Below, in pieces: positions 1 to 7,110 of a stretch of DNA of 11,418 nt (its first letter is position 1; each line of letters opens with the position of its first letter). This DNA is from Bremia lactucae. Its lineage: Eukaryota > Oomycota > Peronosporomycetes > Peronosporales > Peronosporaceae. Location of the stretch: NCBI RefSeq assembly GCF_004359215.1, contig NC_090613.1, positions 2,002,509 through 2,013,926 on the forward strand, written 5' to 3'. The position numbers and the translations under genes are program-made. Below the pieces are notes generated by a model. That model made no database searches and was not told where the DNA came from. It saw only the letters and a program-made list of their open reading frames with translations.

Positions 1-29
1 GATCTAGTCGAGCCGCTTCCTCGCCAACA
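1..29 (-). repeat. LTR0 fragment (3' LTR of unit 1, sense 5' end)
   Basis: Bases 1-29 match the plus-strand right end of LTR1 (3699-3727), ending CGCCAACA, and are followed by the polypurine tract. The rest of the LTR lies left of the window. Confidence 0.85.
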
Positions 30-44
30 CTCCCACTCGACTCG

Positions 45-1272
45 ACGATTGGAGATGCTTGTATACCAAGTTTGCTCCGAAGCACACAAAACTGCGTCGC
101 TGGAATAGGCTTCTTCATGATATCAGCCAACATGTCCAGAGTGGATACATACTCCAATATCACTGCGTTGTCTTCCACCTTTTCGCGCACAAAATGGTAA
201 CGGGTGTCGATGTGCTTGGTGCGTTTGTGGAATGCCGAATTTTCGGCTAACGCTATCGAGCCTTGGTTGTCCTCATAGATCTTAACCGCATCGCTTATCG
301 ACGTCTCACCGAGCTCACTTAGGAATGTCTTAAGCCACACCGCTTCTTGTGCTGCTTCTGACAACGCCATGTATTCGGCTTCCGTAGACAAAAGTGCCAC
401 CGTGCGCTGCTTCTTGCTTTTCAAGCTGATACATCCGCTGCTCATCATCAAAAATGCATAGCCACTGGTGCTTCTTCTTGACTCTGTGTCTCCAGCCCAG
501 TCTGCATCCGAGTAGCCTTGAAGTCCCTTGCCACTTGATACCATGCAATTTTGTGCCTGTATAAACCTGAAAACTTCCTTGAGCGCTTGCCAGGTGTCGG
601 ACATGGATCTGAAGCAAACAAATTGGCTGTGCATTCTTACTATTGCAGCGAGATCGGGGCGTGTACCTACCATTAGATACATCAGGCAGCCGACAGCATT
701 TCTATATGACACTCCAGCCATGGTCTCGTTGTGCTTGCAACCTTCTTTGCACATAAGCTTTGCCAGCTTGAGTCCCGGATCCTGAGGCGTCCTGACGGGC
801 TTACTGTTCTATATCTTGAAGTTGTTTAGAATATCGCAGGCGAACTTGGTCTGCCGCAGTGTCAAAGTCTCACTTCCTATGTCTTGCCTAGTTTCCATTC
901 CGAGAAAGTACTTGAGCTGACCCATGTCGGTCATCTCAAATCGGCGGCTGAGTGCGTTCTTTGTTTCTTGGAGCATCTTGTCGGCACTGCTAGCCAAAAT
1001 CAAGTCATCGACGTAAAGTGCAACAAAGATCATATCTTCTCATCACGCTTCATGTAGACGCAGTGGTCAGGTTCGCACTTCTTGAACTCGAGTCCCAGCA
1101 TAAAGTCGTCAATTGTCTTGTTCCACATGCGAGGCGATTGCTTCAGACCGTACAGCGACCGTTGTAACTTGCACACGCAATCTGGATTGGCTGTATCACT
1201 GAAGCCATCAGGCTGCGTCATGTAAATATCTTCATCGAGCTGGCCGTTGAGGAACGCTGTCTTTACATCCAT
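45..1272 (-). pseudogene. Unit 1 RT C-terminal and RNase H remnant
   Basis: The frame at 1030-1272 ([10 protein letters not shown]...[11 protein letters not shown]...KRDEKI) and the frame at 809-1033 (YVDDLILASS...LKYFLGMETRQD) overlap by four bases in different frames, broken just before YVDD as in unit 2. Unit 1 keeps the [11 protein letters not shown] residues that unit 2 has lost. A stop follows NNFKI. Farther on (330-617), the RNase H segment (GYSDADWAGD, STEAEYMAL) is readable only in a frame other than the longest open one, with a 14-bp deletion near 540. The RNase H end (45-300) matches 3738-3990 of unit 2. Confidence 0.78.
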
Positions 1273-1708
1273 TTGAGGACCGTAAGTCCTTCTTGGCAGC
1301 TAAACTTAGCAAAATCCGGATCAAGGTAAATTTCGCCACCGGCGCAATCGTTTCTCCATAGTTGATGCCGAATTTTTGTGCGAAACCTTTCGCGACTAGC
1401 GCCTTGTACCGCGCGACTTCACCAGCTTGATTTTCCTTGACTCGAAATACCCATCGATTGCCGATTGTCTTACGTCCTTTCGGCAGGAGCACAAGTGTCC
1501 AAGTTTTGTTCTTTTGTAGTGAGTCCCTTTCCAAGCTGCTCACTTCCTTCCATTTAGCTGCGTCGTTGGATTTCATCGCCGACTTGAACGTGGTTGGCAT
1601 TTCTCCCACCGAATCCACAACGTACGCAGCCTCAAAATCTTGTGCCGTAGCAGACATTTTTCAAGTGATTGGTATGGACTGTGTCGTCTTGGCGTCTAAA
1701 TTGTAACA
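1245..1708 (-). repeat. 464-bp tandem duplication in unit 1, sense-downstream copy
   Basis: Carries a second RT N-terminal remnant (frame 1232-1657). I find one base difference from 1720-2183 (TTTTTCAAG against TTTTTCCAG near 1666). The copies are separated by 11 bp, AAAAAAAGTCA (1709-1719), which is absent from unit 2. Confidence 0.9.
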
Positions 1709-1719
1709 AAAAAAAGTCA

Positions 1720-2183
1720 CGTTGAGGAACGCTGTCTTTACATCCATTTGAGGACCGTAAGTCCTTCTTGGCAGCTAAACTTAGCAAAATCCGGATCAAG
1801 GTAAATTTCGCCACCGGCGCAATCGTTTCTCCATAGTTGATGCCGAATTTTTGTGCGAAACCTTTCGCGACTAGCGCCTTGTACCGCGCGACTTCACCAG
1901 CTTGATTTTCCTTGACTCGAAATACCCATCGATTGCCGATTGTCTTACGTCCTTTCGGCAGGAGCACAAGTGTCCAAGTTTTGTTCTTTTGTAGTGAGTC
2001 CCTTTCCAAGCTGCTCACTTCCTTCCATTTAGCTGCGTCGTTGGATTTCATCGCCGACTTGAACGTGGTTGGCATTTCTCCCACCGAATCCACAACGTAC
2101 GCAGCCTCAAAATCTTGTGCCGTAGCAGACATTTTTCCAGTGATTGGTATGGACTGTGTCGTCTTGGCGTCTAAATTGTAACA
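1720..2183 (-). repeat. 464-bp tandem duplication in unit 1, sense-upstream copy
   Basis: Carries the RT N-terminal remnant (frame 1632-2132, first ~130 residues homologous, the rest junk from reading across the junction). It is the ancestral-context copy on its right side, because the sequence beyond 2183 matches unit 2 beyond 5405. Confidence 0.9.
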
Positions 2184-2451
2184 GCTTTTTCGAGCGATTG
2201 AGTCTTTTGGTGCCGCTTGCTGCCAGGCTCCATTTCTTCGCTCTGCTCTTATTCTTCATTCTCGTGATCAGTTTCTACGAGTTGTGGAGAGTCGTCATCG
2301 ACCAATTCATCAGCATCATAAACAACAATCCTGCTATTCTGGCGGACGCATCTCCCACTTTCAATTATGTCTTCCATAAATTTTGCATCGCGACTCACTA
2401 GTACACGGCCACCCTCAATCTCTTCGAAACGATATGATATATACTTGTATT

Positions 2452-3021
2452 TTATATTTTTTTAATGCGCCGAGTCACTGAGAAACCGACAGCGTACCGA
2501 TCGAGAATTAAGTTTCGACGCTTTTCCTTTGGAACTATCACAAATGCATAGCAGCCAAACATCTTTAGATTTGCCAGCACTGGTTTCCTCCCAGTCCAAA
2601 CCTGATATGGTGACTTTTCCATACCATTACCTCGCGCTAGACAGCGGTTGCGAAGGAAGGTAACGGCCATGACTGCTTCACCCGATACAATTTCGGCAGT
2701 CCAGCGTGTTATAGCATACATCGTGCGCATTCCACTAGTGTGCGATTCATGCGTTCAGCCACCCTATTCAGCGGCGGAGTGTAGGGTGGCGTGAACTTTT
2801 GATCTATACGACGCCGCTCGCAAAACTTGGCCTATTCGCTTAAAGTGTATTAACCACCGTTGCCACAACGAGAGTTTTGACAACTCCGCCGGTCTGAGTC
2901 TCAGCAAACGCAACAAATTCTGCGAAATTGTCTGAGACCTCCGACTTGCTTCGTAGCAAGAACACTGTGGTAAAGTGAGAGTACTCATCTGTAAATGTGA
3001 CGAAGTACCGCTTACCGCTAA
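2452..3021 (-). pseudogene. Unit 1 integrase core and C-terminal remnant
   Basis: The frame at 2452-2730 (92 residues) matches the integrase C-terminal part (EAVMAVTFLRNRC, KSPYQVWTGRKP, MFGCYAFVIVPKEKRR). Sense-upstream, 2731-3021 encodes core fragments in broken frames. The second catalytic Asp is again Gly (TGT GGC AAC GGT GGT), as in unit 2, and the Glu of AERMN remains. The frame closes at IKKI, one T short in the poly-T run compared with unit 2. The neighbouring linker (2184-2451) holds only frame-broken homology to the acidic linker and the VSRDAKFMED segment. Confidence 0.75.
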
Positions 3022-3099
3022 AAGTCGCTGACTATCTCGATCAATCGTTATATTAACATAAAGTCGCTGACTATCTCGATCAATCGTTATATTAACATA
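3022..3099 (-). repeat. 39-bp tandem duplication, unit 1
   Basis: Two identical 39-bp copies (3022-3060, 3061-3099) at the position equivalent to 6245-6322 in unit 2. The presence in both units shows it predates their duplication. Its copies are identical here but differ at two positions in unit 2. Confidence 0.88.
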
Positions 3100-3459
3100 A
3101 ACTTTGCGTGATGAGGCGACTTTTGCATAAAGCTCACTCGCGTTTGTTTACCAAGTGCACAACCATCGCACAGCCCTTACTGTTTGACTAACGCAAGATT
3201 AATGCCAATGCCATAGTCCTTCTTGACGATGGTGTCTAGACTACAATGACCAATGTGCCCAGGTGCCAAAGGTTACGAAGTGGTGTCCCCATAGCATACC
3301 GACGAGCTTGTCACATTGGCTTCGTCAGTGCCGACGGGCGTCATGCATAGCCTTAACAGCCCTTTACCCTCACGGGATCCAAGCTTCCACTGCAATCCTT
3401 TTCCTTAGCAAAGCATCAGTCACTTCTAAACGTGACTGGACCCACGTCCTAATGTAAAG
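3100..3459 (-). pseudogene. Unit 1 GAG-pre-integrase remnant
   Basis: Homologous to 6323-6688 of unit 2 and ending at the same deletion junction with LTR1. A deletion near 3262 removes about seven bases of the sequence coding the HLRLGH region, and further small changes leave no long open frame. Confidence 0.75.
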
Positions 3460-3727
3460 GTCAAGTGAGCACTAATTGGCAAAATGCAAAGTAAACATAT
3501 TAAAGGTCCTTAGTTCGCAAACCGTTTGCTACCTTTAAGCCATCTGCTGTGCTGTCGCATGTAGACGATCGCTATTGCGCGATGTCGGTAATCAACCGGT
3601 ACATACCGGTTAGTCTTGCGCACTTCGAGGCGCATCCTTGTCAATAGCAACTTGTTTGCAACTTAGCCGCTCGAGGTGTTTATCTGCAACACTATCTGGA
3701 TCTAGTCGAGCCGCTTCCTCGCCAACA
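3460..3727 (-). repeat. LTR1, shared by units 1 and 2 (268 bp, sense 3' end truncated)
   Basis: Serves as the 3' LTR of unit 2 and the 5' LTR of unit 1, with no host sequence between. It has the same truncated end and the same junction to the interior (AATGTAAAG|GTCAAG) as LTR2. Inside it AACCGGTA-CA-TACCGGTT (3594-3611) is a perfect 8-bp inverted repeat. Confidence 0.85.
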
Positions 3728-4004
3728 CTCCCACTCGACTGGAGATGCTTGTATACCAAGTTTGCTCCGAAGCACACAAAACTGCGTCGCTGGAATAGGC
3801 TTCTTCATGATATCAGCCAACATGTCCAGAGTGGATACATACTCCAATATCACTGCGTTGTCTTCCACCTTTTCGCGCACAAAATGGTAACGGGTGTCGA
3901 TGTGCTTGGTGCGTTTGTGGAATGCCGAATTTTCGGCTAACGCTATCGAGCCTTGGTTGTCCTCATAGATCTTAACCGCATCGCTTATCGACGTCTCACC
4001 GAGC
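3728..4004 (-). pseudogene. Unit 2 RNase H C-terminal remnant
   Basis: The frame at 3692-3880 has REKVEDNAVILEYVSTLDMLADIMKKPIPATQF, matching the RNase H end of element A (RERVEDGQVVLQY...KADMMTKPIPAVQF) with its last catalytic Asp. Sense-upstream (3881-4004) homology to YEDNQGSIAL and FHKRTKH-type sequence continues. The frame runs through the polypurine tract into LTR1, as in element A. Confidence 0.75.
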
Positions 4005-4730
4005 TCACACAGGAAGCCACAACGTTTCTTGTACTGCTTCTGACAACGCCATGTATTCGGCTTCCGTAGACCAAAGTGCCACCGTGCGCTGCTTCTTGCT
4101 TTTCAAGCTGATACATCCGCCGCTCATCATCAAACATGCATAGCCACTGGTGCTTCTTCTTGACTCTGTGTCTCCAGCCCAGTCTACATCCGAGTAGCCT
4201 TGAAGTCCCTTGCCACTTGATGCTTGAAACTTGATACAATGCAATTTTGTGCCTGTATATACCTGAAAACTTCCTTGAGCGCTTGCCAGTGTGTTGGACA
4301 TGGATCTGAAGCAAACAAATTGGCTGTGCATTCTTACTATTGCAGCGAGATCGGGGCGTGTACCTACCATTAGATACATCAGGCAGCCGACAGCATTTCT
4401 ATATGGCACCCCAGCCATGGTCTCGTTGTGTTTGCAACCTCCTTCGCACATAAGGTTTGTCAGCTTGAGTCCCAGATCCTGAGGCGTCCTGACGGGCTTA
4501 CTGTTCTCCATCTTGAAGTTGTTTAGAATATCGCAGGCGAACCTGGTCTGCCACAGTGTCAAAGTCTCACTTCCTATGTCTTGCCTAGTTTCTATTCCGA
4601 GAAAGTACTTGAGCTGACCCATGTCGGTCATCTCAAATCGGCGGCTGAGTGCGTTCTTTGTTTCTTGGAGCATCTTGTCGGCACTGCTAGCCAAAATCAA
4701 GTCATCGACGTAAAGTGCAACAAAGATCAT
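4005..4730 (-). pseudogene. Unit 2 RT C-terminal half and RNase H remnant
   Basis: A 241-residue frame with YVDD near its start, LKYFLG, TRPDLA, GYSDVDWAGD and STEAEYMALSEAVQE. Between SQF and LQGYS about 35 residues are in the wrong frame: the homologous DPCPTHWQAL lies in another frame, so a pair of compensating frameshifts keeps the frame open. It ends at LWLPV, where about 8 bp are lost relative to unit 1. This is the longest intact pol fragment in the array but is not a complete enzyme. Confidence 0.8.
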
Positions 4731-4969
4731 ATCTTCTCATCACGCTTCATGTAGACGCAGTGGTCAGGTTCGCACTTCTTGAACTCGAGTCCCAGCATAA
4801 AGTCGTCAATTGTCTTGTTCAACATGCGAGGCGATTGCTTCAGAACGTACAGCGACCGTTGTAACTTGCACACGCAATCTGGATTGGCTGTATCACTGAA
4901 GCCATCAGGCTGCGTCATGTAAATATCTTCATCGAGCTGGCCGTTGAGGAACGCTGTCTTTACATCCAT
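4727..4969 (-). pseudogene. Unit 2 RT middle remnant
   Basis: An 80-residue frame with [18 protein letters not shown] (first RT catalytic Asp kept) and [10 protein letters not shown]. Two conserved residues are changed: [11 protein letters not shown] stands for [11 protein letters not shown]. The frame ends at the KRDEKI stop, at the same protein position where element A breaks, just before YVDD. Confidence 0.8.
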
Positions 4970-5354
4970 TTGAGGACCGTAAGTCCTTTTTGGCAGCTAA
5001 ACTTAGCAAAATTCGGATCAAGGTAAATTTCGCCACCGGCGCAATCGTTTCTCCATAGTTGATGCCGAATTTTAGTGCGAAACCTTTCGCGACTAGCGCC
5101 TTGTACCGCGCGACTTCACCAGCTTGATTTTCCTTGACTCGAAATACCCATCGATTGCCGATTGTCTTACGTCCTTTCGGCAGGAGCACAAGTGTCCAAG
5201 TTTTGTTCTTTTGTAGTGAGTCCATTTCCAAGCTGCTCACTTCCTTCCATTTAGCTGCGTCGTTGGATTTCATCGCCGACTTGAACGTGGTTGGCATTTC
5301 TCCCACCGAATCCACAACGTACGCAGCCTCAAAATCTTGTGCCGTAGCAGACAT
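4929..5354 (-). pseudogene. Unit 2 RT N-terminal remnant
   Basis: A 141-residue frame matching element A from ~811, with AAYVVDSVGEMPTTFKSAM, NRWVFRVKENQ and APVAKFT. One codon is missing (KALVAKGF for KARLVAKGF). The frame shifts after SLAAKK, so the last ~20 residues are out of frame. The Met at 5354 matches the MSAAAQD of element A and is internal to a polyprotein, not a real start. The linker upstream in sense (5405-5581) is frame-broken and has no recognisable gene. Confidence 0.8.
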
Positions 5355-5581
5355 TTTTCCAGTGATTGGTATGGACTGTGTCGTCTTGGCGTCTAAATTG
5401 TAACAGCTTTTTCGAGCGATTGAGTCTTTTGGTGCCGCTTGCTGCCAGGCTCCATTTCTTCGCTCTGCTCTTATTCTTCATTCTCGGGATCAGTTTCTAC
5501 GAGTTGTGGAGAGTCGTCATCGACCAATTCATCAGCATCATAAACAACAATCCTGCTATTCTGGCGGACGCATCTCCCACT

Positions 5582-5953
5582 TTAAATTATGTCTTCCATA
5601 AATTTTGCATCGCGACTCACTAGTACACGGCCACCCTCAATCTCTTCGAAACGATATGATATATACTTGTATTTTATATTTTTTTTAATGCGCCGAGTCA
5701 CTGAGAAACCGACAGCGTACCGATCGAGAATTAATTTTCGACGCTTTTCCTTTGGAACTATCACAAATGCATAGCAGCCAAACATCTTTAGATTTGACAG
5801 CACTGGTTTCCTCCCAGTCCAAACCTGATATGGTGACTTTTCCATACCATTACCTCGCGCTAGACAGCGGTTGCGAAGAAAGGTAACGGCCATGACTGCT
5901 TCATCCGATACAATTTCGGCAGTCCAGCGTGTTATAGCATACATCGTGCGCAT
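5582..5953 (-). pseudogene. Unit 2 integrase C-terminal remnant
   Basis: A 123-residue frame matching element A residues ~625-737, with EAVMAVTFLRNRC, KSPYQVWTGRKP, NLKMFGCYAFV and VSRDAKFMED. The middle (IKKNIKYKYISYRFEE) is altered relative to the GYSDHEKAYRFEE of element A. The frame is longer than its unit 1 partner because a poly-T run has eight T here and seven there. Confidence 0.8.
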
Positions 5954-6244
5954 TCCATTAGTGTGCGATTCATGCGTTCAGCTACCCTATTCAGCGGCAG
6001 AGTGTAGGGTGGCGTGAACTTTTGATCTATTTGACGCCGCTCGCAAAACTTGGCCTATTCGCTTAAAGTGTATTTACCACCATTGCCACAACAAGAGTTT
6101 TGACAACTCCGCCGGTCTGAGTCTCAGCAAACGCAACAAATTCTGCGAAATTGTCTGAGACCTCCGACTTGCTTCGTAGCAAGAACACTGTGGTAAAGTG
6201 AGAGTACTCATCTGTAAATGTGACGAAGTACCGCTTACCGCTAA
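5954..6244 (-). pseudogene. Unit 2 integrase catalytic-core remnant
   Basis: Fragments matching element A residues ~523-622 appear in several frames, including KRYFVTFTDEYSHFT, FAEFVAFAETQTGG and LNRVAERMN. The second catalytic Asp is replaced by Gly: sense TGT GGC AAT GGT GGT stands where element A has AGT GAC AAT GGC GGC. The third catalytic residue (Glu of AERMN) is kept. Frameshifts break the segment into short pieces, so the integrase is dead both by frame and by active site. Confidence 0.75.
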
Positions 6245-6322
6245 AAGTCGCTGACTATCTCGATCAATCGTTATATTAACATAAAGTCGCTGACTAACTC
6301 GATCAGTCGTTATATTAACATA
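6245..6322 (-). repeat. 39-bp tandem duplication, unit 2
   Basis: Copies at 6245-6283 and 6284-6322 differ at two positions. Thirty-nine bases is 13 codons, so the frame is kept. It falls where element A encodes HSDVCGPMQTP, the first catalytic Asp region of the integrase, which is not recognisable here. Confidence 0.85.
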
Positions 6323-6688
6323 AACTTTGCGGGATGAGGCGACTTTTGCATAAAGCTCACTCGCGTTTGTTTACCAAGTGCGCAACCATCGCACAGCCCC
6401 CACTGTTTGACTAACGCAAGATTAATGCCAATGTCATAGTCCTTCTTGACGATGGTGTCTAGACCACTATGACCAATGTGCCCAAGTCGAAGGTGCCAGA
6501 GGTACGAAGTGGTGCCCCCATAGCATCCCGACGAGCTTGTCACATTGGCTTCGTCAGTGCCGACGGGCGTCATGCATTGCCTAAACAGCCCTTAACCCTT
6601 ACGGGATCCAAGCTTCCACTGCAATCCTTTTGCTTAGCAAAGCATCAGTCACTTCTAAACGTGACTGGACCCACGTCCTAATGTAAAG
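6323..6688 (-). pseudogene. Unit 2 GAG-pre-integrase zinc-binding remnant
   Basis: The frame at 6310-6573 carries WHLRLGHIGHSGLD and CDGCALGKQTRVS, matching residues ~425-495 of element A including the HHCC zinc ligands. Upstream in sense (6574-6688) homology continues, frame-shifted, to TTTACA and then stops at the deletion junction with LTR2. The stretch is the sense 5' end of what survives in this unit. The best-preserved histidines and cysteines do not rescue it, since the frame is closed on both sides. Confidence 0.8.
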
Positions 6689-6956
6689 GTCAAGTGAGCA
6701 CTAATTGGCAAAATGCAAAGTAAACATATTAAAGGTCCTTAGTTCGCAAACCGTTTGCTACCTTTAAGCCATCTGCTGTGCTGTCGTATGTAGACGATCG
6801 CTATTGCGTGATGTCGGTAATCAACCGGTACATACCGGTTAGTCTTGCGCACTTCGAGGCGCATCCTTGTCAATAGCAACTTGTTTGCAACTTAGCCGCT
6901 CGAGGTGTTTATCTGCAACACTATCTTGATCTAGTCGAGCCGCTTCCTCGCCAACA
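6689..6956 (-). repeat. LTR2 (5' LTR of unit 2, 268 bp, sense 3' end truncated)
   Basis: Its plus-strand right edge (CGCCAACA) and its left ~80 bp resemble the LTR of element A, with roughly 87% identity over the TATA/initiator part. The central ~150 bp are unrelated: no 13-bp array and no heat-shock-like site. It begins at GTCAAGTGAG, so about 10 bp of the LTR end (TATTGAAACG) are missing and the primer-binding site is gone. I count three base differences from LTR1 over 268 bp. Confidence 0.85.
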
Positions 6957-6970
6957 CCCCCACTCGACTC
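6957..6970 (-). other. 14-bp stub between LTR2 and element A
   Basis: Sense GAGTCGAGTGGGGG, matching the polypurine-tract end that follows LTR0 and LTR1 on the plus strand. It is what remains visible of a third interior before element A begins. Bases 6966-6970 (GACTC) are the candidate target-site duplication at this side; the other copy would lie beyond the window. Confidence 0.65.
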
Positions 6971-6980
6971 TATTGAAACG

Positions 6981-7023
6981 GTCAAGTGAGCGAAGTTTAG
7001 CAAAATGCAAAGTAAATATATTA
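6981..7023 (-). promoter_or_regulatory. Putative LTR core promoter: TATA box plus oomycete-like initiator
   Basis: Sense TAATATATTT (7023-7014) is a TATA-like box. About 30 bp downstream is GCTCACTTGAC (6991-6981), close to the oomycete initiator core GCTCAYT. The same pair in the 5' LTR (TATA 11364-11373, initiator 11331-11341) would start transcripts about 20 nt before the first gag-pol ATG. A start this close to the LTR end leaves a very short R-U5, which is unusual, so the true start may lie elsewhere. Confidence 0.4.
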
Positions 7024-7057
7024 AGGTCCTTAGTTCGCAAACCTATTGCTACCTCTA

Positions 7058-7084
7058 AGCCAATCATTGCTTCTAGCCAATCAT
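7058..7084 (-). promoter_or_regulatory. Two CCAAT boxes in direct repeat
   Basis: AGCCAATCAT occurs at 7058-7067 and again at 7075-7084, 17 bp apart. On the transcribed sense strand they read ATGATTGGCT. They lie between the heat-shock-like site and the TATA box, a usual place for CCAAT boxes, which act in either orientation. The first copy is also visible in the 5' LTR (11408-11417). Confidence 0.5.
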
Positions 7085-7092
7085 AGTTCATA

Positions 7093-7110
7093 GAACCTTC
7101 TAGAAGCTTG
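7093..7110. promoter_or_regulatory. Heat-shock-element-like site
   Basis: GAACCTTCTAGAAGCTTG reads as GAA-nn-TTC-nn-GAA-nn-TTG: three perfect alternating nGAAn units and a fourth with one mismatch. This is the pattern bound by trimeric heat-shock factor. It sits directly between the 13-bp CRE array and the CCAAT boxes in the LTR. Heat-responsive copia elements such as Arabidopsis ONSEN carry such sites in their LTRs. Function here is inferred from the motif alone. Confidence 0.6.

Larger units (their letters stand above)
1..3727 (-). mobile_element. Unit 1: gag-less, decayed copia element with an internal duplication
   Basis: LTR1 (3460-3727), 3.43 kb of interior (30-3459) and the edge of its 3' LTR (1-29). 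The layout matches unit 2, with the same gag-protease deletion, but unit 1 is longer by a 464-bp tandem duplication in the RT segment. It also has private damage: a stop after NNFKI (about 810), a 14-bp loss near 540, and small deletions near 3262. No working product is expected. Confidence 0.9.
3460..6956 (-). mobile_element. Unit 2: gag-less, decayed copia element in a tandem array
   Basis: LTR2 (6689-6956), about 2.96 kb of interior (3728-6688) and its 3' LTR, LTR1 (3460-3727). The interior begins inside the segment corresponding to residues ~383-385 of the element A polyprotein (RFTKD), so all of Gag and the protease are gone. Integrase, RT and RNase H remain as frame-broken pieces. It is a close duplicate of unit 1 and clearly more diverged from element A. 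No working product is expected. Confidence 0.9.

Noticed and set aside
1437..2181. Two near-identical plus-strand 89-codon frames as a possible duplicated gene
   Set aside because: They are the antisense shadow of the duplicated RT N-terminal segment; a third copy at 5134-5403 follows from unit 2.
2184..2451. Independent host gene in the linker between RT and integrase remnants
   Set aside because: Its right part is homologous to the VSRDAKFMED segment and the rest to the acidic linker of element A, in broken frames; the plus-strand frame here has no support.
3541..3700. tRNA or small structured RNA in the LTR1 core because of short inverted repeats
   Set aside because: I could not form a cloverleaf or recognise A/B boxes; the inverted repeat AACCGGTA-CA-TACCGGTT has too small a loop for a convincing RNA hairpin.
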